A stretch of 43,830 nt of DNA from Trueperaceae bacterium (lineage in GTDB: Bacteria > Deinococcota > Deinococci > Deinococcales > Trueperaceae), in NCBI GenBank assembly GCA_020431825.1, contig JAGQHN010000033.1, positions 1 through 43,830 of the forward strand, read 5' to 3'. A program made the translations under genes and the position numbers. Below the pieces are notes generated by a model, which saw nothing but the letters and a program-made list of their open reading frames with translations, was not told the origin of the DNA and did no database searches. Positions within the stretch are counted from its first letter, which is position 1. Every line of letters begins with the position of its first letter. Positions 33,627 to 41,754 of the stretch are shown here, piece after piece.

Positions 33627-34433
33627 TTAATTCATACCACCAGCATGTTGGCGCTGCTTATAGGTGTTTTTTCTCGCATACATGGCTGCATCTGCTTGCT
33701 CGATAAGTTGCTGCAAGTTAGTCTGCTTGCCTGAAACATGGGCACAACCTACGCTAGCAGATAAAGTTAACTTTAGCTTCCCTTTGTGGAAAGGTGTTGC
33801 AAGACGTTCGGCAAAGCGCTTACAGATAAGATCGGAAAAATGTTCGTTGCTGCTTTGAACCAGGGCAATGAACTCATCGCCTCCCCAGCGGGCCAGTAAG
33901 TCAGATTGTCTCAGGCCCCCCCTTAAGCGCTGAGCTACAAATCTTAAAACATCATCGCCAGTTGAGTGACCGTACGTATCATTGACAAATTTAAAGTTAT
34001 TTAGATCAATCATCACGACAGACAGGTTTTTGGCTTCGCTAGTTTGCACAAGGTTGTGATAGTGCTCGAGGAAGGCGGTGCGGTTTGGTAAACCAGTAAG
34101 CACGTCTGTTCGGGCTCTTTCTTGAGCGCGCTGGGTTTGCTTAACCCATTTACTAATATCCATAAAAATAAAACCAGCCTGGTCACCCGGTAGGGTAAAG
34201 GCATCGACTTTAAACCAGCTCGAGTCAAGCTGTAAGTCCTGACTAAAGGTGGTGGTCTCACCTTTCCACAAGCACCCAAAAGCATTTAGCAGGCCCGTTA
34301 GAGGCAAAGACTGTGGGTGCTTAAAGCGCTTTTCAAAAGCCAGATTTGTTTCTAAAATCTTGCCTGATTTTGAGACGACCACAAACGGGTGAGGCAGGTG
34401 CTCGAGGGAGTAGTGGCTGGGAGTATTGTTCAT
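33627..34433 (-). CDS. PAS-GGDEF diguanylate cyclase
   Basis: 268 aa, no membrane segment. N-terminal PAS-like sensor (about 8-98), short linker, GGDEF domain (about 108-265). Active site intact: TDVLTGLPNR, MIDLNNFKFVNDTYGHSTGDDVL and ARWGGDEF at 182-188. The inhibitory site RxxD (RQSD 175-178) sits five residues before GGDEF, so product inhibition is expected. It synthesises cyclic di-GMP from two GTP. Start ATG 34431-34433 lacks a clear ribosome site. Confidence 0.9.
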   Translation of the reverse strand: MNNTPSHYSLEHLPHPFVVVSKSGKILETNLAFEKRFKHPQSLPLTGLLNAFGCLWKGETTTFSQDLQLDSSWFKVDAFTLPGDQAGFIFMDISKWVKQTQRAQERARTDVLTGLPNRTAFLEHYHNLVQTSEAKNLSVVMIDLNNFKFVNDTYGHSTGDDVLRFVAQRLRGGLRQSDLLARWGGDEFIALVQSSNEHFSDLICKRFAERLATPFHKGKLKLTLSASVGCAHVSGKQTNLQQLIEQADAAMYARKNTYKQRQHAGGMN

Positions 34434-34565
34434 CGTAATAAAAGCATGCCAGACTAGTCTGAGAATCGTAAGGTATAAGGGTCGAGGCAGGTTAGAGTAT
34501 TTTTGTACTTGTGGGTTTTTTCACAGAGGGCGAAAAGCGGCTTGGAAAAGCCCTCCAGGAGGCTA

Positions 34566-34955
34566 ATGATGCAAACGGTTGCCAGCCAATTTGATGTAAA
34601 GGGTCAGGTTATGTTTTTGCCGACAAATAATCTGCCAGAGATTATTGACTTCTATGAAGGAGTGCTTGGGCTCGAGCTGGTTCGAGATCAGAAACTCTGC
34701 CGCATTTATAAAACAGGAGAAAGCAGTTATCTGGGTTTCTGTGAAAGGGGCTATGTTATCCCGCCAGAGTTTCGCGTGGTAATTACTCTGCTTATAGATG
34801 ATGTTGAGGGTGTCTATGATCTACTCACAACACGAAATATTGCCACAGAAAGCAAACCAGAGCTTAGTGAGCAGTTTAATGTTTATCAGTTTTTTGTGCG
34901 AGATCCAAATGGTTATCTGCTCGAAATACAAAAGTTTATAGAGCCTCTCGGTTAG
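34566..34955 (+). CDS. VOC-family protein
   Basis: 129 aa. Two consecutive ATG codons (34566, 34569) follow AGGAGG 34557-34562. The second has the better 6-nt spacing, and the upstream in-frame TTG at 34503 is rejected. VOC fold: LPTNNLPEIIDFYEGVLGLELV, then the middle YLGFCERGYVIPPEFRV and C-terminal FFVRDPNGYLLEIQKF with the conserved Glu. The first-strand metal His is replaced, so it may bind little metal. Role unknown. It ends at a strong bidirectional terminator. Confidence 0.75.
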   Translation: MMQTVASQFDVKGQVMFLPTNNLPEIIDFYEGVLGLELVRDQKLCRIYKTGESSYLGFCERGYVIPPEFRVVITLLIDDVEGVYDLLTTRNIATESKPELSEQFNVYQFFVRDPNGYLLEIQKFIEPLG

Positions 34956-34963
34956 GGCAAAAA

Positions 34964-35001
34964 ACAACAAGAGTCAGCTTAGAAAAACTGGCTCTTGTTG
35001 T
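34964..35001. terminator. Bidirectional terminator between VOC and secreted-protein genes
   Basis: ACAACAAGAGTCAG 34964-34977 pairs with CTGGCTCTTGTTGT 34988-35001, 14 pairs including one G-U on the plus strand, loop of 10. An A-run precedes it, so it serves the minus strand best as a T-run, for the convergent gene at 35019. Confidence 0.75.
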
Positions 35002-35018
35002 CTGAACAGACTTAGAAT

Positions 35019-35453
35019 TTAATTGGTGCTGGCGTTAGCACCTAGACCAACTTCGCCGCAGGCAAGAATCTTATTATCCTGTAAAACATAAAGGAAATAA
35101 TCGCCTTCAGTCAGTTGTGTAAAGTCAAGCTCTGTGTCATTTAGGCTGACATAAGGGTCATTCGAAAATTCGCCAACTGGCTCGAGTTCGGTTACCAAAA
35201 CTCTATCGGGACCACAATTACCCTCATAAAGCTCGAGGTCATAGTTCTGACCAGTATCAATACCTGATAGGCTCACCACGATTCTGCTACCCATATCAAT
35301 TTGCTCGGTAACTTGCATAGTTCCGTCAATGCCACTGGCTTCTACAGGAGCAAGGTAATAACTGGCTGTGCCTGGACTCCGAAATTCTTCACTCTCCTGG
35401 GCAAAGGCAAAAAGACTAAAAACGCTTATGAGTAAAAATACTATTTTTTTCAT
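35019..35453 (-). CDS. Secreted protein of unknown function
   Basis: 144 aa with a signal peptide (MKKIVFLLISVFSLFAFAQ). The mature part is beta-rich and acidic: MGSRIVVSLSGIDTGQNYDLELYEGNCGPDRVLVTELEPV, then a closing DYFLYVLQDNKILACGEVG. The two Cys could form a disulfide. The pattern of a strand, a Gly-Asn-Cys turn and a closing ACGEVG resembles SOD-like or CHRD-like beta-sandwich proteins, without copper ligands. AAGG precedes ATG. It is 11 nt downstream of the YflT-like gene, probably in the same operon. Confidence 0.6.
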   Translation of the reverse strand: MKKIVFLLISVFSLFAFAQESEEFRSPGTASYYLAPVEASGIDGTMQVTEQIDMGSRIVVSLSGIDTGQNYDLELYEGNCGPDRVLVTELEPVGEFSNDPYVSLNDTELDFTQLTEGDYFLYVLQDNKILACGEVGLGANASTN

Positions 35454-35464
35454 GGCTGACCTTC

Positions 35465-35866
35465 TTAATTGCTGGCAACATCTTCAAAGTTGAGTTTGCC
35501 AAAATAGTGGACACTGGTTGCGTCATTCTCCAGTAAAATTTGCTCGAGTTTTTCACGTTGTTCTTTTTCTGTATCATCTACGCGTACTTGCAGCACAATG
35601 TGACCATCTTCGAGGGCTTTTTTATATTCCTGTTCTCTAGCGACCTCATCAGCGGCAAAAAAGTTGCGCAGAGCAGTGGTAAAGGTTGCTTTTTCTTCGA
35701 CTTGAAAGGCTTCTGTATCCTCAGGGTTGCTAAAGATTTCTAGGGCATCTGGGGCAAGCTCGAGTCTTTCTTGACAGGCCTCTGAAACTTGTTTGACATT
35801 CTCAGCTTGCTCAAATATAGCCAGATAGACATCTCTAGGAGAGCCAATAATATTACGCTGAATCAT
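35465..35866 (-). CDS. YflT-like general stress domain protein
   Basis: 133 aa from ATG 35864-35866, preceded by GGAAAGGA; an in-frame upstream start at 35926 has no ribosome site. The C-terminal part, GHIVLQVRVDDTEKEQREKLEQILLENDATSVHYFG, has the layout of the heat-induced general stress (YflT/GS17M) domain: a strand, a VD(D)xxE turn, a helix and a VHYFG strand. The N-terminal half is helical and acidic. Function unestablished; it sits in a cluster of small stress-type genes. Confidence 0.55.
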   Translation of the reverse strand: MIQRNIIGSPRDVYLAIFEQAENVKQVSEACQERLELAPDALEIFSNPEDTEAFQVEEKATFTTALRNFFAADEVAREQEYKKALEDGHIVLQVRVDDTEKEQREKLEQILLENDATSVHYFGKLNFEDVASN

Positions 35867-36027
35867 AATTCCTTTCCCTAACAAAATTACTGTGGTTACT
35901 AGGCCGTTTCGCACTTTGGCCTTCATGCAATTTACTCGTTTGCTTCAGGCAGTAACCTGGAAATTTGCTTTACAACAGACTCAGGCCAGTCAGAGTACAT
36001 CTTTGACCAGACCTGAGCGTTTAAAGT

Positions 36028-36177
36028 TTAATTGCCAGAATTAAAGGAAGGTGGGTCGCTTGCTGGAAAACTTTCTTCTACAGCTTCGTCAATTTCTTCT
36101 TCGCTGGTTATTTGCGTACATTTCTCAACTTGCGGCGTAGGCGTAGCGAGTTCTTCAGCTTGCTTTTGCCCTATCAC
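36028..36177 (-). CDS. Small ESFPASDPP-motif protein, 49 aa
   Basis: GTG 36175-36177 to TAA 36028-36030. The C-terminal half contains IDEAVEESFPASDPPSF, a motif I recognise from many short, acidic uncharacterised bacterial proteins (DEA..ESFPASDPP). The start is inferred: GTG begins two bases after the stop of the upstream lmo0937-like gene, so it is probably coupled to it, and no separate ribosome site is visible. Too short for typical ORF calling. A weak inverted repeat (CTCAGG 35980, CCTGAG 36012) beyond the stop may end the transcript. Confidence 0.65.
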   Translation of the reverse strand: MIGQKQAEELATPTPQVEKCTQITSEEEIDEAVEESFPASDPPSFNSGN

Positions 36178-36179
36178 GG

Positions 36180-36320
36180 CTAAGCACGTCTAAGCAAGCG
36201 AATAACAAAGAGCACGATAGCAACAACAAGTAAGATATAAATGGCGTTGCCTAAGGTATAGCCACTTACCAGACCAAGTAACCAGAGAACTAATAAGATG
36301 ATTGCAATGGTTTCTAACAT
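36180..36320 (-). CDS. Small lmo0937/DUF5670-family membrane protein, 46 aa
   Basis: ATG 36318-36320 to TAG 36180-36182, AGGAG 7 nt upstream. The protein begins MLETIAIILLVLWLLGLV and ends in a basic tail (RLLRRA). Two membrane helices are joined by a short SGYTLGNAIY loop, the layout of lmo0937-type proteins induced by envelope or general stress in other bacteria. The following 49-aa gene is coupled to it. The region 36321-36618 upstream has an 8-bp inverted repeat (GATGGTTT 36538, AAACCATC 36567) but no promoter I can defend. Confidence 0.8.
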   Translation of the reverse strand: MLETIAIILLVLWLLGLVSGYTLGNAIYILLVVAIVLFVIRLLRRA

Positions 36321-36618
36321 TTTCTTCTCCTTAAAAGATAATTCCTAAACAAATTTGTGTTTCTTGTGGATTTCCACATTCTGCAACCAGTTTAAAAGCG
36401 CTCGGAAGTTATAGACAGGCACACTAATCCTTTGTCTCAGCCTGTTCGAGTACAGAGAATTGTCAACTTGTTTACCTTTTGACTAAGTATGATTGTACTT
36501 ATTAGGGTCTAAAGAGGCATTGCTAGGCTAAATTCCTGATGGTTTCTGTATTCATCTTTAGAAAAAAAACCATCACTACTGACATTAAGGGGAGTTGCAA
36601 AAGGTAAGTGTTATAGAA

Positions 36619-37101
36619 GAGCAGCGCTTTAAAGCGCAAACGTGACTACCGCCGGGGAAAGCTGTACAAGGTCGCGTTTGAGAGGTTAAAACGCTGCTCA
36701 CTAAGTTGTAACACAAATGACCAAAGCAAACTGTGAAGCAAATGAACCTTCATAGGCCGCCTGTAGGACTTGTCACCCTAAGGCGACCCTGTCCTACTGG
36801 CGGACGGTGGGGCAAAAGCCCTAGAGGAGTTTATCAAATTTGAAAGCTCTAAAAAAAGACCGTTCGCTTTGGTTTGCGAACGGTTCCGTACAATCTTCCC
36901 CGGAGGTTGAGGTTTTAACCCCAGCAGTAGTGTAGCGCCTAAAAGCCCCCAGCTATGTCTTAGACAGTCAGGTAGTTGAAAACAGGCTTAAGAAGAAGAT
37001 TAAGGTGGAAAAAATCGAGGTGTAAAATGGGACGGGATGAGACCATCCCGTCCGCCAGTAGAACGGTTGTACGGAACCGGTGAAGGTTTGCTTCACTCTT
37101 T
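36619..37101 (+). ncRNA. Candidate large structured RNA upstream of the sensor kinase gene
   Basis: No supportable CDS, but dense pairing. H1 36619-36626/36692-36699 (8 bp) encloses H2 36637-36646/36671-36680 (10 bp, one U-G favouring the plus strand). H3 is 36757-36769/36791-36803 (12 bp around a T-T mismatch), H4 36859-36867/36876-36884 (9 bp), and H5 37030-37038/37045-37053 (9 bp). Two long-range perfect complements also exist: 36794-36807 with 37048-37061 (14 bp) and 36881-36893 with 37067-37079 (13 bp). They cross each other and compete with H3, H4 and H5. A hairpin GTGAAG/CTTCAC followed by TCTTT at 37080-37101 could be the 3' end. It matches no RNA family I know (not rnpB, tmRNA, SRP or 6S). 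Confidence 0.45.
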
Positions 37102-37184
37102 AACTATAGTTGATTGACCTCTAAGCAGCGTCTTACTGATTACTTTTGCAGGTTGGCTTTCACTCATTTAGAACCAAAATTGTA

Positions 37185-37190
37185 TATACT
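37185..37190 (+). promoter_or_regulatory. -10 box of the histidine kinase gene
   Basis: TATACT, preceded by TG four bases upstream (near extended -10), inside a partial inverted repeat TTGTAT 37180-37185 / ATACAA 37194-37199 that could be an operator. This would start transcription near 37197, downstream of the structured RNA, so kinase mRNA need not contain that RNA. Confidence 0.4.
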
Positions 37191-37241
37191 TACATACAAA
37201 CTTAGGGACGTTCCGCTTAGATCGTACCGCCGGGGAAATGG

Positions 37242-39866
37242 ATGAATACGACAGAAGCACAATCTTTTTATGATGTTTTGCTGAAAGAGCGTGAGCTATT
37301 AAATGCACTTCTTGATTCTGTGGATGATGGCATTGTGGCTTGCGATGATGAAGGCAAACTTACTCTTTTTAATAAAGCCACCAGAGACTTTCATGGGCTA
37401 CCGGAAAAGGTTATGGCAGTTGATGATCTGGCTGCTTTTTACGATCTTTACTACCCTGATGGCAGAACCTTACTCGAGACCAAAGATATTCCGCTGTTAA
37501 AAGCTTTGCGCGGTGAGCAGGTTCAAAATATCGAAATTATCATTGCGCCAAAAGAAGGAAAGCGCAGAACCGTTTTATGCAATGGGCGAGCGTTACGCAA
37601 CGATGAAGGCGACATTGTTGGTGCGGTTGTCGCTATGCATGACGTTAGCGGAGAAAGGCTAGCGCAACAAGATTTGCGTTTGGGCGAAGAGCGGTTTCGC
37701 GCTATCTTCAATAGTACCTTACAGTTTATTGGCTTTTTAACACCTGATGGTGTGGTGCTCGAGGCCAATCAAACGGCCTTGGACTTTGGGGGCTTAAGCC
37801 GAGAAGATGTGGTGGGTAAGCCTTTTTGGGAAACCAAATGGTGGTCACTTTCATCCACAACCCAGGAAGACTTGAAAGCTGCGATTGCTGAGGCCGCTCA
37901 GGGTAAAGCTGTGCGCTATTCCGTAGACGTTTTGGGAGCCGGTGAGCAGGTTATTAGCATTGATTTTTCTCTGCGTCCGGTTCTGGATGAAGCTGCTAGA
38001 GTTGTAGCACTCGTTCCTGAAGGGCGCGACGTAACCGAGCAAATTCAGGCCGAAAAACGTTTGGCTGAGTCAGAAGCCCGGTTTCACAGCGCCTTTGATC
38101 AGTCTCCTATTGGTATGGCACTGGTTAGCCCCGAGGGTAAATGGCTCGAGGTCAACGCTTCTGTTTGCCAGTTCTTTGGCTATAGCCGTGAGGAGCTGTT
38201 AAAAACAGATTTTCAGGCTCTGACCCATCCAGATGACTTATATCTTGGGGTCGAAGCGCTGGAAAATCTAAGGCTGGGTCAGCTGCCTAAAGTACAGTTT
38301 GAAAAGCGTTATGTACACAAAAATGGTGAGATAATTTGGGCACTGGTCAGTTCTGCTGGAGTACGTGACGAGCAAAATCAACTCTTGTATCTGGTGTCTC
38401 AGATTAAGGACATTACCGAGCGAAAACTTACCGAAGCGAAGTTGAGAGAGAGCGAGCGCAAGTTAAGCCGTGCTCAGCAAGTGGCTCATCTGGGCTATTG
38501 GGAATGGAACACAACAACTGAAGAAGTGAAATGGTCTGAGGAACTTTATGATATGTACGGCTTTTCTAAGGGAGAGCCCATAAGCTTTGCACGGCATCAG
38601 GCCATTATTCATCCTGAAGATCGAGAGAAGACCGATCGGATCGTTAACGAGGCGCTAAAGGCAAAAGGAAAGTTCCAGCACAGTTACCGCATTTTACTAG
38701 GTGAGCAAATACGCCATATCCAGTCGCAAGGTGAGGTTGATCTGGCTGCTAATGGCGATATTGTGATGTTTGGGACAAGTTTAGATATCAGCAACCTCAA
38801 ACGTCAGGAGCAGCAACTCAAAGAAAGTGAAAGTAAGTTTCGCTCGATTTTTGAAACCCAGCCTACAGCGGTGGTATACACAGATCCTAATGGTCGTATA
38901 GTAGAAATTAACCCGGCTGTAAATGAGCTGTTTGCCTATCAGGAAGTAGAACTGCTGGGCCGAAATATCTGGGTGCTTTTTGCTGCTGGTACCGATTATC
39001 AAACCCTTCTGAATAGGCTCGAGGCTAGTCAGGATAAAACCCTCTGGAACTATGAATTAAATGCTCAGCGCAAAGATGGGCAGCTTTTCCCTTCTGAGCT
39101 GACAGGTTCCTTGCGGCTTGATGATGAGGGTACTATTTTGGGCCATGTCTGGATTTTTCAAGATGTCTCATTGCGCAAAGAGGCTCAGGAAGGGCTTAAC
39201 CGTGCTCATCAGCGGCTAGCCAGAGCGAGAGAAGAAGAGCGGCTGCATATAGCCAGAGAATTGCATGACCAGTCAGTACAGGATTTGATTGGGATTAGCT
39301 ACCGCCTGGCCACCTTACAACGGGGGTTTGAGGCTGAGCAGGCAGAAAACATTGCTCAGATCAGGCGCGATATTGTTGATGTGGTCAAACAGCTCCGCGT
39401 CATGATTAGCGAATTGCGTCCGGCGGGTCTGGATGAATTTGGCTTTGAATCTTCTTTAGAAGGTTTTATTGCAAAAACTGCGCGAAACCGTCAGGCATCG
39501 ATGCCTGAGGTCAAATTAAGCATAGAAAAACAGGTTGATCAACTTCCCGGACCCATTCTGGTTTGTTTGTTTAGAACCGCGCAGGAATCGATCAATAATA
39601 GTCTAAAACATGCCAAAGCATCTGAGCTTACAGTGCGTTTGCAATTTATTGAAGATAGTGTTGTTATGGTGGTTGAGGATGACGGACAGGGTTTTACAGT
39701 GCCGGAAAATGTACTCGAGCTAACCCAAAAACAGCATTTTGGACTAGCGGGCATCCTCGAGCGCGTAAAACTCATGGGAGGTACTATGAACATTCATTCA
39801 CAGAAAGGTCTTGGCACAGAGATTAGTGTGACCTTGCCAGCAGACTCAGAGGTGGGGCGTGGCTAA
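37242..39866 (+). CDS. Multi-PAS sensor histidine kinase (NarX/DesK-type HisKA_3)
   Basis: 874 aa without membrane segments, so a cytoplasmic sensor. Five PAS/PAC units in a row (about 15-130, 150-270, 275-400, 405-520, 525-650). PAS4 carries the LGYWEWN motif of PAS_3 folds and may bind a cofactor or ligand. The HisKA_3 dimer domain follows with the phosphorylated His in IARELHDQSVQDL (about 675). A HATPase_c domain comes last (N-box TAQESINNSLKHA, G1 VEDDGQGF, G2 HFGLAGILERVKLMGG). ATG 37242 follows GGGGA by 5 nt. An out-of-frame ATG at 37238 opens an 11-codon overlapping frame. The 3' end overlaps the response regulator by 8 nt, giving a cognate pair. Confidence 0.92.
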   Translation: MNTTEAQSFYDVLLKERELLNALLDSVDDGIVACDDEGKLTLFNKATRDFHGLPEKVMAVDDLAAFYDLYYPDGRTLLETKDIPLLKALRGEQVQNIEIIIAPKEGKRRTVLCNGRALRNDEGDIVGAVVAMHDVSGERLAQQDLRLGEERFRAIFNSTLQFIGFLTPDGVVLEANQTALDFGGLSREDVVGKPFWETKWWSLSSTTQEDLKAAIAEAAQGKAVRYSVDVLGAGEQVISIDFSLRPVLDEAARVVALVPEGRDVTEQIQAEKRLAESEARFHSAFDQSPIGMALVSPEGKWLEVNASVCQFFGYSREELLKTDFQALTHPDDLYLGVEALENLRLGQLPKVQFEKRYVHKNGEIIWALVSSAGVRDEQNQLLYLVSQIKDITERKLTEAKLRESERKLSRAQQVAHLGYWEWNTTTEEVKWSEELYDMYGFSKGEPISFARHQAIIHPEDREKTDRIVNEALKAKGKFQHSYRILLGEQIRHIQSQGEVDLAANGDIVMFGTSLDISNLKRQEQQLKESESKFRSIFETQPTAVVYTDPNGRIVEINPAVNELFAYQEVELLGRNIWVLFAAGTDYQTLLNRLEASQDKTLWNYELNAQRKDGQLFPSELTGSLRLDDEGTILGHVWIFQDVSLRKEAQEGLNRAHQRLARAREEERLHIARELHDQSVQDLIGISYRLATLQRGFEAEQAENIAQIRRDIVDVVKQLRVMISELRPAGLDEFGFESSLEGFIAKTARNRQASMPEVKLSIEKQVDQLPGPILVCLFRTAQESINNSLKHAKASELTVRLQFIEDSVVMVVEDDGQGFTVPENVLELTQKQHFGLAGILERVKLMGGTMNIHSQKGLGTEISVTLPADSEVGRG

Positions 39867-40506
39867 TATTCGTGTTTTACTGGCAGATGACCATCCCATA
39901 GTACGCTCCGGGATTAAAAGCGCGCTGGAAGTTGAAAGCGACATTGATGTTGTTGGGGAAGCCAGTGATGGCAATGAAGCGCAAAGCTTTACCGCAGAAC
40001 TTAAGCCAGATATCTTATTACTTGATTTAAATATGCCTGGCCCGAGTGCGACAGATACGATTACCTATATTCGGCAGAATTTTCCTCAGACCAAAGTGAT
40101 TATGCTGACAGCGCATGATGAAGACGCCTATATTCGTGCAGTTATGCGCGCAGGTGTTTCAGGCTATTTGCTCAAGGACGAAGCCGTTGATACGGTGGTT
40201 AAAGCTGTTCGGGCAGTTAGAAAAGGAGCCGCCTGGTACTCGCAGGAGATTGCCGAGCGCTTTGTTCAGTGGCAGTTTGGTACGGAACCAGAAATTGATG
40301 ATGCCAATCTGACGCCACGGGAGCGCGAGTTATTAAGTCTTATTGCAAAAGGCTGGGATAATGGTAGGATTGCTGAAGCGCTTAACCTGGCAGAGCAAAC
40401 CGTCAGAAACTATGCGAGTACTCTGTATGAAAAGTTGCAGGTACACTCGAGGGCTGAAGCGGTTGTATGGGCCAGAGAACACGGTTTTGTTGAAGAAAGC
40501 CTTTAG
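39859..40506 (+). CDS. NarL/FixJ-family response regulator
   Basis: 215 aa. Receiver domain (1-120) with acidic pocket ADDH at 9-12, phospho-acceptor Asp56 in ILLLDLNMPG, Thr in MLTAHD and Lys in YLLKDEA. A LuxR-type helix-turn-helix follows (about 150-212: LTPRERELLSLIAKGWDNGRIAEALNLAEQTVRNYASTLYEKL). GTG start overlaps the kinase gene, so phosphotransfer from the PAS kinase is the expected input. The target genes are not identifiable here. Confidence 0.92.
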   Translation: MANIRVLLADDHPIVRSGIKSALEVESDIDVVGEASDGNEAQSFTAELKPDILLLDLNMPGPSATDTITYIRQNFPQTKVIMLTAHDEDAYIRAVMRAGVSGYLLKDEAVDTVVKAVRAVRKGAAWYSQEIAERFVQWQFGTEPEIDDANLTPRERELLSLIAKGWDNGRIAEALNLAEQTVRNYASTLYEKLQVHSRAEAVVWAREHGFVEESL

Positions 40507-40559
40507 GTGTAGCCTTTACAGACAAAGTTTGGTTTTTAAAACAGGTGAATTTAACGAGC

Positions 40560-40592
40560 AATAACCCCGCTAGCTTTAGCGGGGTTATTTTT
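40560..40592. terminator. Bidirectional rho-independent terminator
   Basis: AATAACCCCGCTA 40560-40572 pairs perfectly over 13 bp with TAGCGGGGTTATT 40577-40589, loop GCTT, followed by TTT. The T-run overlaps the stop codon (40591-40593) of the convergent minus-strand dioxygenase gene, so that gene has essentially no 3' UTR on its side before the stem. Confidence 0.88.
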
Positions 40593-41409
40593 AAGCCATA
40601 CGTTTCACTTGTTCAACGACCTGCTGCCCCTCATGATCAACCCAGACGCCACATTGTCCGCCACGCTCGCTAAGCTCGAGCTTAACTTCAGAGCCGTCCA
40701 TGCGTAAAACCGGGTGGTAGAACTCAGCAACCCTTTCTGCCTCGGCCACAATGTAGTGCCCAATCAGTGAGCGGCGGAAACGATCGCTTGTGGTATTAGG
40801 AAAGCTGCCATGAACAAGCTGACCATTAAAAAAGAGCACATCGCCTGCCTTCATGAGCATAGGAACAGGCTGCATACCCTTAGCCAGCGGTACGGTTACG
40901 TCGGTAAAGCTTTCTTCAAGATTGGCTTCTTCAGGGCAGAGCTCAGGCGTGTTGTGCGTACCCGGTACAACCTGCAAACAACCATTACTCTCATCACAAT
41001 CATCAAGCGCCAGCCAGGCAGCAATGCAGGTGCCAGGCTGAACCTGTAAATAGAAATTATCCTGGTGCAGTGCCTGACCCCTCGAGCCCGGAGGTTTAAA
41101 GTAAAGCATAGTCTGTACAGCAAAGGGCGACTTACCCAGAAAGGCGCTCATACACTGATCTAGTCTGGGGTCGGTAAGCCACTGAAGAGAGAGTTCATCC
41201 CAGCGGTGCATGTGAATCATGCGAGGGTATTTGCGCAGAGGGTCGTAGCTGTCTGAGCGTACGCCAGAAAAATCACCCTGATATTCACCCGCCTCGCGCA
41301 GTTTCATAAAGTGCTGACGAAAATGAGTCACTTCATCTTCTGAAAAAAGGCTGGGAACGAGAGTGTACCCATGTTCTTTAAAATGATTGATCTGCTCGAG
41401 TTGTGGCAT
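40591..41409 (-). CDS. Phytanoyl-CoA dioxygenase (PhyH) family protein
   Basis: 272 aa Fe(II)/2-oxoglutarate oxygenase. Metal triad visible: His and Asp in ALHQDNFYL, distal His in GQLVHGSFPN. The 2-oxoglutarate-binding Arg is in FRRSLIGHY. CLQVVPGTH marks the PhyH core. It hydroxylates an unknown small molecule. AAAGGA is about 6 nt upstream of ATG. A single-gene unit, sharing its terminator with the two-component operon. Confidence 0.88.
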   Translation of the reverse strand: MPQLEQINHFKEHGYTLVPSLFSEDEVTHFRQHFMKLREAGEYQGDFSGVRSDSYDPLRKYPRMIHMHRWDELSLQWLTDPRLDQCMSAFLGKSPFAVQTMLYFKPPGSRGQALHQDNFYLQVQPGTCIAAWLALDDCDESNGCLQVVPGTHNTPELCPEEANLEESFTDVTVPLAKGMQPVPMLMKAGDVLFFNGQLVHGSFPNTTSDRFRRSLIGHYIVAEAERVAEFYHPVLRMDGSEVKLELSERGGQCGVWVDHEGQQVVEQVKRMA

Positions 41410-41754
41410 GAAGGTCCTTTCACTAAAAGGTGGTAGCGCTATTATGCCTTATTTTGAAAGCTGATAGTAAAGAATAGGTTTGTATCATCCTGACGGATAG
41501 CAAGTCTGGCATTTGCTTTAAAGTCTCCTTCAGAATGAGATTTTCATGCGCACTATGTCCCTTAATATCTTTTTGCCTTATGCCACTACCAGGAAAACGA
41601 ATAGTCCTAAAAGAGATTTAGCGCTTACTTTTGCTTACCACTAGAGGGATTCGTCAGTAATAGTTTTGTAATGTCCTTTCTTTATGCTTAAGTCTAAAGA
41701 GGCGTAAGGTTTTGTAGTAGAAGTTAGCAGCAAATTTTTTACTAGGATTAGCGT
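41410..41754. other. Intergenic region without a supported gene
   Basis: 345 nt between divergent genes. A 32-codon ORF at 41546 has no good ribosome site and is not supported. TAGGAT at 41743-41748 lies 6 nt before ATG 41755 and could make the PAS-GGDEF transcript leaderless. No strong -35, hairpin or repeat seen. Confidence 0.4.

Noticed and set aside
37027..37083. 18-codon ORF (MGRDETIPS...) with GAGG upstream, inside the structured RNA
   Set aside because: It coincides with hairpin H5 and both long-range complements, so base pairing explains the sequence better than coding; kept only as a possible leader peptide.
36619..37101. RNase P RNA, tmRNA, SRP RNA, 6S RNA or group I/II intron
   Set aside because: None of their invariant segments (for example the GAGGAAAGTCC core of RNase P, the tmRNA tRNA-like ends, or an intron domain V) is present.
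41546..41644. 32-codon ORF in the intergenic region before the PAS-GGDEF gene
   Set aside because: No convincing ribosome site, promoter or recognisable sequence.
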